In this document: piece after piece, positions 1-8,276 of the stretch
How positions within the stretch are numbered: position 1 is the first letter of the stretch
Layout: each line of letters opens with the position of its first letter
NCBI GenBank assembly: GCA_030740335.1
Contig: JASLXL010000216.1
Location: 1-17,417, forward strand
Origin: SAR202 cluster bacterium
Lineage (GTDB): Bacteria; Chloroflexota; Dehalococcoidia; SAR202; CAJWER01
Reading direction: 5' to 3'
DNA length: 17,417 nt
Notes under the pieces: model-generated
Told to the model about the DNA's origin: nothing
What the model saw: the letters and a program-made list of their open reading frames with translations, nothing else
The model's database searches: none
Program-made: the position numbers and the translations under genes

Positions 1-844
1 GATGCCGGCGTCGTTCTGCGGGGTTGCCGGGCTCCGTCCGACATACGGCCGGGTAAGCCGATATGGTGCGATGGTGCTGTCGTGGACCCTGGACAAGCTT
101 GGGCCCCTGGGACTGACCGCTGACGATTGCGGGCTGCTCCTTGAGGCAATCGCGGGCCCGGACGCTCTCGACCGGACGGCGGCTGACAGAAAATACCGCT
201 ACGAGGTCAACAGTGGGGATCGGTTCAAGCTAGCCGTTCGCAAGGGTGCGACAGACGATGCGGACTACGACGTACGAAAGAATTTCGATCGTGCCGTTCA
301 ACACCTGGCGCAGGTGGCCGACATCGACGAGATCACGCTGCCAGACTACCCGTACGAAGCGGTAGCCATGACCATATTTCTTGGTGAGTCGGCCGAGGCC
401 CTGGAGGGGCTGGCTCAGAACGGTGTTATAGCAGGCCTAACGAACCCTGGAAGCCGCCTAGGCCACTTTTCCAAGGCGGCCGTTCTGGCGAAAGACTACC
501 TGAAGGCACTACGTGTTAGAGGGCAGATTGCCAGAGACATCGATCGTTTGCTGAGGCCCTATGACGCACTGATGGTACCGACAACCCAGAGCGTGGCGCT
601 CCCCATTGACGTAGATTTGGAACGCGGGTGGTCGCAGGGGCGGACCGATATCGATGGGGCGGTCGGCAACGCGCTTGGGCTGCCGGCCGTGTCTGTCCCG
701 ACCGGGCTCTCGGAGGCTGGCCTGCCCACCTCTATCGAGTTTCTGGGTAATGCATACTCGGAGAACGCATTGCTATCTGTGGCACGCGCCTATCAGGGTC
801 TGACCCGATGGCACGAGGAGCGCCCGCCGGGCGTGACCCTGTAG
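1..844 (+). CDS. Amidase-signature family hydrolase, 3' part (GatA-like amidase)
   Basis: This is the C-terminal 280 or so residues of an amidase-signature (AS) enzyme, a family that hydrolyses amide bonds and includes GatA and AtzF-type amidases. The frame is open to the left edge, so the ATG at base 2 is an internal codon and the gene is cut by the window. The first residues (PASFCGVAGLRPTYGRVSRYG) are the stretch that directly follows the GGSIR nucleophile loop in this family. The catalytic serines and lysine therefore lie upstream of the window. The block SWTLDKLGPLG and the C-terminal segment GLPAVSVPTG followed by LPTSIEFLG are also typical of AS enzymes. The stop is TAG at 842-844, and a TTG-started S9 peptidase follows 34 bases later on the same strand. 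Subunit A of the Glu-tRNA amidotransferase is possible but not favoured, since no gatB or gatC is visible. The substrate cannot be predicted. Confidence 0.9.
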   Translation, partial: MPASFCGVAGLRPTYGRVSRYGAMVLSWTLDKLGPLGLTADDCGLLLEAIAGPDALDRTAADRKYRYEVNSGDRFKLAVRKGATDDADYDVRKNFDRAVQHLAQVADIDEITLPDYPYEAVAMTIFLGESAEALEGLAQNGVIAGLTNPGSRLGHFSKAAVLAKDYLKALRVRGQIARDIDRLLRPYDALMVPTTQSVALPIDVDLERGWSQGRTDIDGAVGNALGLPAVSVPTGLSEAGLPTSIEFLGNAYSENALLSVARAYQGLTRWHEERPPGVTL

Positions 845-864
845 TAGATAGCCACGATTTCACC

Positions 865-870
865 GGAGGA
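865..870 (+). promoter_or_regulatory. Ribosome binding site fixing a TTG start
   Basis: GGAGGA lies 8 bases before the TTG at 879-881. No ATG or GTG in this frame has comparable support, so this site decides the rare TTG start of the S9 peptidase. Confidence 0.7.
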
Positions 871-878
871 ACAACAAC

Positions 879-2810
879 TTGCAAAAGCCGATAGGGCCGG
901 ACCATATCTATGAGTTGAGCGCGGACACGCAGCCCTCGATGTCGCCGGACGGCGCACTTGTGGCCTACGTCAGGTCACAAATAGATCGCGAATCGATGAC
1001 AGTGCTGTCTTGGATCATGCTCGCCTCCGACCCAGAGGGAGAGACAAGGGCATTCACGCATGGCCGTGCGGATTCCGAACCGCGATTCTCGCCGGATGGG
1101 AAGTGGCTGGCCTTTGTCCGCAAGGATAGTGCCGCGCGCAAGCAACTATGGGTTATGCAGGTCGATGGCGGCGAGGCGCGGCAGCTTACCTGCGTTCCTG
1201 GAAGGGCAGGGGACTACGCCTGGTCTCCGGATTCCGGACGCATTGCGTACATCTCAGACGTGAAACCTAGCGACCAGAGTGAGGATGTAAGAGTTGCGCG
1301 GCGTATACGGTATCGCATCGACGGCAAGGGCTGGAGGGGTGATGCCTTCTATCACCTGTTTGTGGCGGATGTGGAGAGCGGTGAAAGTCGCCAGATCACC
1401 GACGGGGATGCGGACTGTGCGAACCCGGTGTGGTCTCCAGAGGGTGACCGAATCGCGTTCATATCGGACCGGAGCGAGGCGCGGGATCGGTCCTGGTTTG
1501 CCGAGGTTTACGTGGTGTCGGCGGATGGCGGAGAGGCCGTAGATTGGTCCCAGGGCGTCCATTGCTACAGTCAGGGTTCTGTGGGCGGCGCAATCGCCTG
1601 GTCCCCCGACGGCAAACACCTGGCAGTGGCCGGCACGGATGACGACGACCTGGGTGACCCGCGTCAGGGGTGGCTATTCGTCGTCGAGCCCGGACAGCCC
1701 CCCGTGAGGCTGACGGATGGTGCGTACACGCCAGTCCTGCCCGCGCCCGACCTACGATGGACCATCGAAGGCGACGTTGTCTTCCTGGGCGAACACCACG
1801 GCGAAGGCTTTCTGTGTCGTGTTCCTGCTGTCGGTGGTCCGCTCACCGTGGTAGCCGGAGGTGGTGCCGAGTGGACAGCTCTGTCGTTGGATGCGACGGC
1901 GAGCAGGGGCGTCTGTGTTGCTGTGACGCCGGAGTCCTCCGGGGCGCTGTGTCACGTCGATCTCTCCACTGGCCGGGCAACGATGTTTGCCGACGTTAAC
2001 AAAGGCTACTTCGTAAAACACGCTGTCGCCACCATGGAAAAATTCACAATCCAACGTGATGGCGTTGAGATCGAGTCCCGACTGCTTTTGCCTTCCGAAA
2101 TGCAACCGCAAAAAAAATACCCTGTGGTAGTGGATATCCATGGAGGTCCGCACGGCCGGTTCCGGGACGCCTTTGATGGCGTACATCAGCTGCTCGCCAC
2201 GGCCGGATATATTGTGCTGGCGGTGAATCCGCGTGGCTCGTCGTCCTATGGCCCTGATTTCGCTCGGGCGGTGCTTCGGGATTGGGGCGGTGGGGACTAT
2301 CTAGACATCATGGCCGCACTCGACGAACTGTGCACGAGGGACTACGTCGACACCGACCGTCTGGGTGTTCACGGCTATAGCTACGGCGGCTTCATGGGCT
2401 CCTGGATAATTGGCCATGACACACGATTCGCGGCGGCGGTTGTGGGGGCGCCGTGCATCAACCTGGTGAGCATGTACGGCACGTCTGATATCGGCGTCAG
2501 CTTCGGCGAGCCCCACTGGGGCGGCACTGCGGTGGACGCCGCACTGTTGGTCGAGCACTCGCCGCTGACCTATGCCGGCAACGTCGAGACACCGGTGCTC
2601 CTACTTCATGGCGAGGATGATAATCGCTGCCCCATAGGCCAGAGCGAGGAGTACCTGGTAGCGCTGAAACGGCTCGGAAAAGAGGTCGAGATGGTGCGGT
2701 TCCCGGGGTCGTCCCACGGCTTCGTGAAGTCAGGCCCACCCAAGATGCGTGAGGAGTATCTGGTCCGTACCCTGGCATGGTTCGATGAACACCTTGGGGA
2801 CGGTGGCTAG
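879..2810 (+). CDS. S9 family serine peptidase (acylaminoacyl-peptidase/prolyl-oligopeptidase type)
   Basis: This 643-residue, probably cytoplasmic peptidase has two domains. An N-terminal beta-propeller carries repeated PD40/WD40-like blades: MSPDG near residue 21, FSPDG near 70, WSPDS near 115, WSPEG near 185 and WSPDG near 241. A C-terminal alpha/beta hydrolase domain starts near residue 385. In it I see the oxyanion-hole segment HGGPHG (421-426) and the nucleophile elbow GYSYGG with Ser501. The acidic residue is Asp580 in HGEDDN, and the histidine is His613 in GSSHGF. The order and spacing match peptidase family S9, subfamily S9C. These enzymes remove short peptides or acylated amino acids from oligopeptides that can enter the propeller. 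There is no signal peptide. The TTG start is supported by GGAGGA 8 bases upstream. The gene sits between an amidase and cca with gaps of 34 and 18 bases, suggesting co-transcription, although the functions are unrelated. Confidence 0.93.
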   Translation: MQKPIGPDHIYELSADTQPSMSPDGALVAYVRSQIDRESMTVLSWIMLASDPEGETRAFTHGRADSEPRFSPDGKWLAFVRKDSAARKQLWVMQVDGGEARQLTCVPGRAGDYAWSPDSGRIAYISDVKPSDQSEDVRVARRIRYRIDGKGWRGDAFYHLFVADVESGESRQITDGDADCANPVWSPEGDRIAFISDRSEARDRSWFAEVYVVSADGGEAVDWSQGVHCYSQGSVGGAIAWSPDGKHLAVAGTDDDDLGDPRQGWLFVVEPGQPPVRLTDGAYTPVLPAPDLRWTIEGDVVFLGEHHGEGFLCRVPAVGGPLTVVAGGGAEWTALSLDATASRGVCVAVTPESSGALCHVDLSTGRATMFADVNKGYFVKHAVATMEKFTIQRDGVEIESRLLLPSEMQPQKKYPVVVDIHGGPHGRFRDAFDGVHQLLATAGYIVLAVNPRGSSSYGPDFARAVLRDWGGGDYLDIMAALDELCTRDYVDTDRLGVHGYSYGGFMGSWIIGHDTRFAAAVVGAPCINLVSMYGTSDIGVSFGEPHWGGTAVDAALLVEHSPLTYAGNVETPVLLLHGEDDNRCPIGQSEEYLVALKRLGKEVEMVRFPGSSHGFVKSGPPKMREEYLVRTLAWFDEHLGDGG

Positions 2811-2828
2811 CGACAGGGGACTAGACTA

Positions 2829-4064
2829 ATGGACAACGTCGGCGAACTTCTGGACCGCTCACTTCAATCAGGGCAGCTTGCCGTCCTGCGGGCTGCTTCC
2901 GAGGCTTCCGTCGGCCTGGATATTTCGCTATATCTAGTGGGCGGGACTGTGCGCGATCTGCTCTTGGATCGCGTCTCCATGGACCTGGACATCTCCGTGG
3001 AGAACAGCACGCCCGAGCCGCCCGAGCATCTGGCGGGACTCCTCGGCGGTGAGGTCGTGTCGTGGTCGGAGTTCGGCACCGCGAAGCTCGTCGTAGGGGA
3101 TGTTGAGTTGGATCTGGTGGCTGCCCGGCGTGAGACCTACACAAGCCCGGGCGCGTTGCCAACGGTTTCCACTGGCAACATCGCGGATGATCTGGCCCGC
3201 CGTGACTTCTCAATAAACGCCATGGCCATCTCGCTGCACCCTAACGAATGGGGTCACCTGCTTGATCCCCACGGAGGGCGTGCGGACTTGGAGGCTCGTG
3301 TGCTCCGAGTCCTACATGATGGCTCATTCACAGATGATGCGACTCGAATTCTACGTGCTGTGCGCTACATGGCCCGTCTCGGGTTGGGGCTGGAGCCCAC
3401 CACAGCAGGTTTATTGCGACGCGACCTGCACCACATGGACGGCATCTCTGGCGACCGCGTGCGCAATGAGTTTGTGCGGCTGCTGGAAGAGGAGGCAGCA
3501 CCGCAGGCTCTGGAGCTAGCAAGCGACCTGGGCGTGCTGGCGGCGGTGCACCCCGCGCTGGGCGTCGGCCCCGGAGTACAGGACAGACTGGCTGCGGCTA
3601 CCGGGACCAGCGACATCGGCGTCCTAGCGCTACTGGCTACGATTACGTACGGCGTGGAGGAGACTTCGGTGCCCGGCCTAGTCCGACGCCTGAACATGGA
3701 CTCTGAGTGGGCGCAGGTGGTGCGGGACGTGGGGTCTGTGAGGTCTGAAATAGAGATACTGGCATCCCCAGACATCAGGCCGAGTCGCATCCACGCAGCC
3801 TTGCGCAGGAGACACCCTGCGGCTATCGAGGGAAGCGCTATCGGGACCGATGACACCACGGCGAGAGCCAACATGGACCGGTACCTGGCGGATCTGCGCC
3901 ATGTAGCCCCTCTCTTGAACGGCGGCGATATCATGGCACTGGGCTTGCCGGAAGGCCCCTTGGTGGGCGAGGCGCTGGAGGCGCTTTTGAACGCGAAGCT
4001 TGACGGGGAGATCTCAACTCGTGGGGACGAAGAGAGGCTTGTTCGGGACAGCTTAGGATTGTAG
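2829..4064 (+). CDS. cca: CCA tRNA nucleotidyltransferase (class II, poly(A) polymerase family)
   Basis: This enzyme adds or repairs the 3'-terminal CCA of tRNAs from CTP and ATP without a nucleic acid template. The 411-residue protein has the class II head and neck in order. YLVGGTVRDLLL (35-46) binds the triphosphate. MDLDISV (51-57) supplies the metal-binding Asp52 and Asp54. RRDFSINAMA (124-133) is the flexible-loop motif, LLDPHGGRADL (144-154) follows, and DATRILRAVRYMARL (170-184) is the nucleotide-recognition helix region. GDRVRNEFVRLL (208-219) completes the neck. No C-terminal HD phosphohydrolase domain is visible. Start: ATG preceded by AGGGGA at 2815-2820 with 8 bases of spacing. 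The stop TAG at 4062-4064 nearly touches the end of a convergent pseudogene. Some lineages split the job into CC-adding and A-adding enzymes, and sequence reading alone does not exclude one of those here. Confidence 0.93.
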   Translation: MDNVGELLDRSLQSGQLAVLRAASEASVGLDISLYLVGGTVRDLLLDRVSMDLDISVENSTPEPPEHLAGLLGGEVVSWSEFGTAKLVVGDVELDLVAARRETYTSPGALPTVSTGNIADDLARRDFSINAMAISLHPNEWGHLLDPHGGRADLEARVLRVLHDGSFTDDATRILRAVRYMARLGLGLEPTTAGLLRRDLHHMDGISGDRVRNEFVRLLEEEAAPQALELASDLGVLAAVHPALGVGPGVQDRLAAATGTSDIGVLALLATITYGVEETSVPGLVRRLNMDSEWAQVVRDVGSVRSEIEILASPDIRPSRIHAALRRRHPAAIEGSAIGTDDTTARANMDRYLADLRHVAPLLNGGDIMALGLPEGPLVGEALEALLNAKLDGEISTRGDEERLVRDSLGL

Positions 4065-4069
4065 TGTAC

Positions 4070-4828
4070 CTATCGGGGCGGTTTGTGTGCCTCGATGATG
4101 TAGCGGCTGTTCGCGAGTACGATGTGGTCGTCTTTGTAGAGGGCCTGCTCCAGAGCGAGAAGGGTGTTGGTCGGCTTCGAGGTCGAAGCCGGGCACCGTC
4201 CATGGGGTCGCCGTCAGCAGATATACCAGGTCGCCTAGTGATCGGCATGCCACCGGGGTATCGTGGGTTTCTGCCCGTTCGATTGCGAGCCCCGCCGCAA
4301 GAAACCCTTTTTGGTACCGGTCGAACTTGGGGCCGAAGTCCGTCTGCCTGGGGAAGAAAGCCCGACGCTCTTGCCAGTTATCGTGCCCAACCTGCTGGGT
4401 TAGGAAGCTGCCGCCCGGTGAGAGGATCCTGGCGACATCGGCGAGAGGGTAGCTCGTTGTGGCGGTTGAGCACCAGGTCAAAACATGCGTCCGCAAACGG
4501 CAGGCTCAGGCCGGAGGCATACACGACCGGTGCGCCGTACGTACGCAGCTCCTGTGACGCGACAGTGGACGTTTCCCGACCATCCCTAAGTTGCGACCGC
4601 GAGCTCGTCGTATCCTTCGAGCAGCTCAGGAAACCTCTCGCCCCCGATGGTGCCCATGTCGAGGACGGTTCTCGCGCCTGCCAGAAGGACCTTCGCCTGG
4701 TCCATGTAGCTCCACGGCGGTCCCGGGCCGAGGCTGGTCAGCTCGACGTCCAGGGTCCAGCCGGTGATATCGCGTGCCCTTTCGACGTAGGGCCTTAGCT
4801 CCGCAAGACGGCGCTTCCGTAAAGTCAT
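4070..4828 (-). pseudogene. Degraded class I SAM-dependent methyltransferase gene
   Basis: The remnant begins with ATG at 4826-4828 and reads a methyltransferase N-terminus: PPWSYMDQAKVLL, then motif I as VLDMGTIGGERF, where the family normally has a GxGxG-type loop, so one glycine is replaced by Ile. An in-frame TAG (4586-4588) falls inside VAT*GWSGNV, where the expected residue is Glu. A frameshift near 4566-4570 leads into TVASQELRTYGAPVVYASG and then LPFADACFDLVLNRHNE. A second frameshift near 4451-4458 leads into SYPLADVARILSPGG and LTATPWTVPGFDLEAD. A third near 4165-4172 gives LLALEQALYKDDHIVLANSR and a natural stop at 4070-4072. The pieces run in family order across about 250 codons, so the ancestor was a full-length enzyme. 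The gene starts 7 bases after the fumC stop and was probably the last member of that operon. The substrate is unknown. Long-read indel error is the main alternative, but the neighbouring genes are clean. Confidence 0.88.
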
Positions 4829-4835
4829 TCGAGTC

Positions 4836-6257
4836 TTAGCCGAGCGACACTTTTGGCGCCAAATTAGGGTCGGTCATCGTCGCCGGATCCAGTATGCGAT
4901 CAAGATCTTCATCCGACAGGTCGGTCTCGCGGGCTGCGACCTCGCGGATGCTTTCCCCCGTGGCCTGCGCCTTCTTGGCGATGGCTGCTGCGGCGTCGTA
5001 GCCGATCACCGGAACCAGCGTCGTCACGATCGCAAGGCCGTTGTGGACCATCTCTGGGCCGCGCTCGGTGGCTGTGATGCCACTAACACATTGGGTGGCT
5101 AGGTTCCTGGCGGATGAGGCGAGAATCTCGATGGATTCCAGCAGGTTGTGTGCGGCGACGGGCATCATGACGTTGATCTCGAAGTTACCCGACTGGCCGG
5201 CGACTGCGATAGCTGCATCGTTGCCGATCACATGGGCTGCCACCTGGCACACAGACTCCGGTATGACCGGATTGATCTTGCCGGGCATGATGGAGCTGCC
5301 TGGCTGCACCTCGGGAAGATTGATCTCACCGATTCCTCCCCGCGGTCCTGAACCGAGCCATCGGAGGTCGTTGGCAATCTTCATGAGGCTGACGGCGATG
5401 GTTTTCAGGCTGCCACTGCACTCCACGATAGCGTCCAGGGTGCTCTGCGCCTGGAAGTGGTTGTCCGTTTCGTAGAGGGAGGTTCCGATCATCTCCGTAA
5501 TTCTGGCGCAAACCCTTAGGGCGAACTCAGGGTGCGTGTTGACACCGGTTCCTACGGCGGTACCTCCCAGTGCGACCTCGGAGAGGCCATTACCGGTGTA
5601 GCGAAGCCGTTTGATCGCGCGCTCTACCTGGCCTGCGTACCCCTTGAACTCCTGGCCCAGCCTGATCGGGGTGGCGTCCTGAAGGTGAGTTCTACCGGTC
5701 TTCACGACATCCATGAACTCCTCGGCCTTGGCCTCGAACTCGGACTGCAGGAGCGCAAGGGCAGGAGTCAGGTCGCTGGCGAGACCGCTCAAGGCCGCGA
5801 CATGGATCGCTGTCGGAATCACGTCATTGGAGGACTGGCCGAGGTTCACGTGGTCGTTGGGGTGGACCGGTGTGCGTGAGCCGAGCTCGCCGCCAAGGAC
5901 CTTGATGGCCTTGTTGGATATGATCTCATTGGCGTTCATATTTGTGGACGTGCCAGAGCCGGTCTGGAAAATGTCGAGCACGAACTGGTCGTCGAGCTTG
6001 CCATCGACTACAGCTTGAGCTGCTTCAACGATGGCGTCGGCGAGGTCGGGGTCGAGGAGATTCAGTTCTACGTTGGCCTGGGCGGCCGCCATCTTGATCT
6101 GGCCCATGGCGCGGATGAAGGATCGGGGGAATCTGAGATTACTGATTGGGAAGTTCTGAACGGCCCGTTGCGTCTGGGCGCCGTAGTAGGCGTCCGCAGG
6201 AACGGGGAGCACGCCCATAGAGTCACTTTCTATTCGCTCAGATTTGCTCGATTCCAC
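4836..6257 (-). CDS. fumC: Class II fumarate hydratase (fumarase C)
   Basis: Fumarase C interconverts fumarate and L-malate in the TCA cycle as an oxygen-stable, iron-free homotetramer in the cytoplasm. The 473-residue length is usual. Family landmarks appear in order: DSMGVLPVPADAYYGAQTQRA (12-32, read in two overlapping parts), QTGSGTSTNMNANE (98-111), HPNDHVNLGQSSNDV (132-146), TGRTHLQDATP with His191 (187-197), and the fumarase/aspartase signature GSSIMPGKINP (320-330), which contains the catalytic serine loop. The wording of these blocks fits fumarase better than aspartate ammonia-lyase. The start is GTG at 6255-6257, preceded on the minus strand by AGGTGA with about 5 bases of spacing. 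An alpha/beta hydrolase lies 55 bases upstream on the same strand, and a broken methyltransferase follows 7 bases downstream. The three probably form one transcript. Confidence 0.95.
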   Translation of the reverse strand: MESSKSERIESDSMGVLPVPADAYYGAQTQRAVQNFPISNLRFPRSFIRAMGQIKMAAAQANVELNLLDPDLADAIVEAAQAVVDGKLDDQFVLDIFQTGSGTSTNMNANEIISNKAIKVLGGELGSRTPVHPNDHVNLGQSSNDVIPTAIHVAALSGLASDLTPALALLQSEFEAKAEEFMDVVKTGRTHLQDATPIRLGQEFKGYAGQVERAIKRLRYTGNGLSEVALGGTAVGTGVNTHPEFALRVCARITEMIGTSLYETDNHFQAQSTLDAIVECSGSLKTIAVSLMKIANDLRWLGSGPRGGIGEINLPEVQPGSSIMPGKINPVIPESVCQVAAHVIGNDAAIAVAGQSGNFEINVMMPVAAHNLLESIEILASSARNLATQCVSGITATERGPEMVHNGLAIVTTLVPVIGYDAAAAIAKKAQATGESIREVAARETDLSDEDLDRILDPATMTDPNLAPKVSLG

Positions 6258-6312
6258 AATATCACCTCTCTCTGTACTATGGCCTCATACAAGGTCGTCG
6301 GGCTACCGAAAA

Positions 6313-7017
6313 TTATCGGCATGGCAAGATGCTCCGGGCCCACGACATGAGCGACCTGCCTCCCTGCGGCTTGAGGCCCAGGGTCGGCGCCAGGAACTCT
6401 ACCACTCTTTCAGCTACTGCAATCTCGTGGCCCGCAAGTGTGTGGTCCGCATCTGGGATATCTGCAAATTCTACTGGGGGTTTCATGGCGTCCAACTCCG
6501 CCTGGATCTCCACCGATGGTGCGACTTTGTCGAGGCGGCCCACCACAAATAGTTTTGGACGCTCGTCGCGCACGATTGGTGATCTTCGAACGGTCGAGAG
6601 TGGCGGTGCTATGGCCACCATACTGCGGATCGACTTCATGCGGCCGATGGCCCCGAGTAAGACGCCAGCTCCGAAAGAGTAACCAGCCACGGCGATCCGT
6701 CTCTTGTCTACGCCTGGCAGAGACCCAAGCATGCTGATGGCGGCACGCAGGTCGTCGTCCTCCTTGTCGCCGTTGGCAAACTCTCCCTGACTTTCGCCAA
6801 CGCCTCGGAAATTGAATCTCAAGGTGGCGATGTCTCTACGGACAAGCGCATGGCAGATGGCCGTTACCACCGGGTTCTCCATGTCTCCGCCGAGCACGGG
6901 ATGAGGGTGGCAGACGACAACTCCCGGGAATGGGCCGCCCGTGGTATCTGGCACGGCGAAAATCCCGTCGAGGGAGAGTCGCCCGCTGGTATAAAAGCCG
7001 ACTCTGGATTGACGCAT
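6313..7017 (-). CDS. Alpha/beta hydrolase (COG2945-like)
   Basis: This 234-residue cytoplasmic hydrolase contains CHPHPVLGGDMENPVV (36-51) and LRFNFRGVGESQGEF (66-80), the signature of the small alpha/beta hydrolases related to dienelactone hydrolase. The triad can be read as Ser114 in AGYSFGAG, Asp163 in GRLDKVAP and His192 in DADHTLAG. The substrate cannot be inferred; esters or thioesters are typical of the fold. The frame extends upstream to an ATG at 7119. I prefer ATG 7017 for three reasons: conservation begins just after it, AGGA lies 6 bases upstream on the minus strand, and a candidate promoter (7125-7153) would start transcription at about 7118, too late for the longer start. The stop TAA (6313-6315) is followed by fumC after 55 bases. 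The divergent neighbour is a threonine-aldolase-family gene. Confidence 0.88.
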   Translation of the reverse strand: MRQSRVGFYTSGRLSLDGIFAVPDTTGGPFPGVVVCHPHPVLGGDMENPVVTAICHALVRRDIATLRFNFRGVGESQGEFANGDKEDDDLRAAISMLGSLPGVDKRRIAVAGYSFGAGVLLGAIGRMKSIRSMVAIAPPLSTVRRSPIVRDERPKLFVVGRLDKVAPSVEIQAELDAMKPPVEFADIPDADHTLAGHEIAVAERVVEFLAPTLGLKPQGGRSLMSWARSILPCR

Positions 7018-7124
7018 TCCCGATCCTACCGCTATCAGGAGCACGGGTCGCCGCCGCATCCGACGCTCGTGGGTCGGGACCGGGACGTTTGTGGGCGTGC
7101 CGAAGCGATGTCTCGTCATCCCAC

Positions 7125-7153
7125 ATGGTAGGTGACACTATGGCATTTTACAA
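7125..7153 (-). promoter_or_regulatory. Candidate sigma70-type promoter for the hydrolase-fumC operon
   Basis: Read on the minus strand, TTGTAA (7148-7153) and TACCAT (7125-7130) are 17 bases apart, and each matches the consensus at four of six positions. The leader to the ATG at 7017 would be about 100 bases. This is moderate pattern evidence only. Confidence 0.35.
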
Positions 7154-7160
7154 GGCTGAT

Positions 7161-7169
7161 TGCTAGAAT
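7161..7169 (+). promoter_or_regulatory. Candidate extended -10 promoter for the aldolase gene
   Basis: TGCTAGAAT has the TGn extension plus TAGAAT, five of six to the -10 consensus. The expected transcription start near 7176 leaves a leader of about 45 bases to the ATG at 7221. No convincing -35 box is seen, which an extended -10 can tolerate. It lies back to back with the candidate promoter of the divergent hydrolase. Confidence 0.4.
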
Positions 7170-7220
7170 TGTGCGGCTTCCACCGAACCGCACATCAACA
7201 AATCACTCCAGGAGAATACG

Positions 7221-8264
7221 ATGCGAGAAGTGGACTTTCGCTCTGATACCAAGACCCGCCCCAACGCAGCAATGCGCAAGGCGATGGCCGAGGCCGAGGT
7301 AGGCGACGACATTGCGGGCGAGGATCCGTCCGTCAACCGACTGGAGGCCATGGCGGCCGAGAGGCTCGGCAAAGAGGCGGCCGTCTATGTGACCTCTGGC
7401 ACCCAGGGAAATCTGGTGGCGCTCCTAGCCCACTGCCAGCGGGGCGACGAGGTGATACTCGGAGACAAGTCCCACATCGTTAAGGGAGAGGGCGGAGGGC
7501 CGATGGTGCTCGGCGGCATTGTGATAACGACCCTGCCGGTCGACAATCGCGGCATGCTCGACCCGGACCAGGTTGACGCTGCGGTCCACACGGACGGCAC
7601 GAACTACCCGCGCACCAGGCTCGTCGCCCTTGAGAACACCCACAATGCCTCGGGTGGGGTGCCGCTGACCCCGGAGGACATGAAGTCGGTGGCCGACGTC
7701 GCCCACGGACACGGCCTCCCGGTCCACGTCGACGGCGCAAGGCTGTTCAATGCGTCGGTGGCCCTGGAGACCCCTGTCTCGGAGCTGGTCAAGGACATCG
7801 ATTCGGTAACCTTCTGCCTCTCGAAGGGACTCGGTGCGCCGGTGGGTTCGGTACTGTGCGGCAGCAACGAGTTCATAGACGAGGCGCGGCGCTGGCGCAG
7901 GATGTTGGGCTCGGGCATGAGGCAGGCTGGGGTAATTGCTGCAGCGGGAATCGTGGCGCTCGATACGATGGTGGACCGATTGGCGGAGGACCACTCGAAC
8001 GCCCGCAGACTGTCGACTGGCCTCGCTGAGATACCTGGTATCGCCATCGACCCCGACGCGCTGCCGACCAACCTGGTTTTCTTCACGATGAAGTACAGTA
8101 ACCACGACGAGATAGCCCGCAGGATAATCGATCAAGGCGTACTACTGGGCGCCCGGGGCGGCGGCTACTGCCGCATGGCAACCCACGCCGACATTACCGG
8201 CGACGATGTAGAGTATGCTCTCGACGTAATCAGCTCCACCATCACGGAGTACGGGAAGAATTGA
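7221..8264 (+). CDS. ltaE: Low-specificity L-threonine aldolase family, PLP-dependent
   Basis: This fold-type I PLP enzyme would cleave L-threonine or L-allo-threonine to glycine and acetaldehyde, or act on related beta-hydroxy amino acids. The 347-residue length is normal. Motifs in order: VDFRSDTKTRPNAAM (4-18), GDDIAGEDPSVNRLE (28-42), VTSGTQGNL (57-64, PLP phosphate pocket), SHI with His85 (ring stacking), ENTHNASGG (138-146), HVDGARLFNA with Asp171 (169-178), and SVTFCLSKGLGAPVGS with Lys202 (195-210), which forms the Schiff base. In well-known members the second motif has an aromatic residue where this protein has Ala32, so substrate preference may differ. The start ATG has AGGAGA at 7210-7215, 5 bases upstream. 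A hairpin follows the stop and separates this gene from convergent rarA. The family call is firm; the exact substrate is not. Confidence 0.92.
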   Translation: MREVDFRSDTKTRPNAAMRKAMAEAEVGDDIAGEDPSVNRLEAMAAERLGKEAAVYVTSGTQGNLVALLAHCQRGDEVILGDKSHIVKGEGGGPMVLGGIVITTLPVDNRGMLDPDQVDAAVHTDGTNYPRTRLVALENTHNASGGVPLTPEDMKSVADVAHGHGLPVHVDGARLFNASVALETPVSELVKDIDSVTFCLSKGLGAPVGSVLCGSNEFIDEARRWRRMLGSGMRQAGVIAAAGIVALDTMVDRLAEDHSNARRLSTGLAEIPGIAIDPDALPTNLVFFTMKYSNHDEIARRIIDQGVLLGARGGGYCRMATHADITGDDVEYALDVISSTITEYGKN

Positions 8265-8276
8265 GGCTCGAGTCGG

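Noticed and set aside
3365..3934. 189-residue Ser-rich minus-strand open frame inside cca
   Set aside because: The low-complexity Ser/Thr/Arg content is typical of the antisense of a GC-rich coding frame, and cca accounts for the sequence.
4586..4588. Programmed readthrough or recoding at the TAG in the methyltransferase gene
   Set aside because: Three further frameshifts and a damaged motif I follow, so decay explains the data more simply. TAG is also not the selenocysteine codon, despite the presence of selA.
4064..4798. 244-residue plus-strand open frame downstream of cca
   Set aside because: It lies antisense to the methyltransferase remnant, whose translation makes clear family sense. 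This frame has no recognisable motif and starts inside the cca stop region.
7425..8135. 236-residue minus-strand open frame inside the aldolase gene
   Set aside because: It is fully antisense to a gene with intact PLP motifs, and its translation resembles no family I know.
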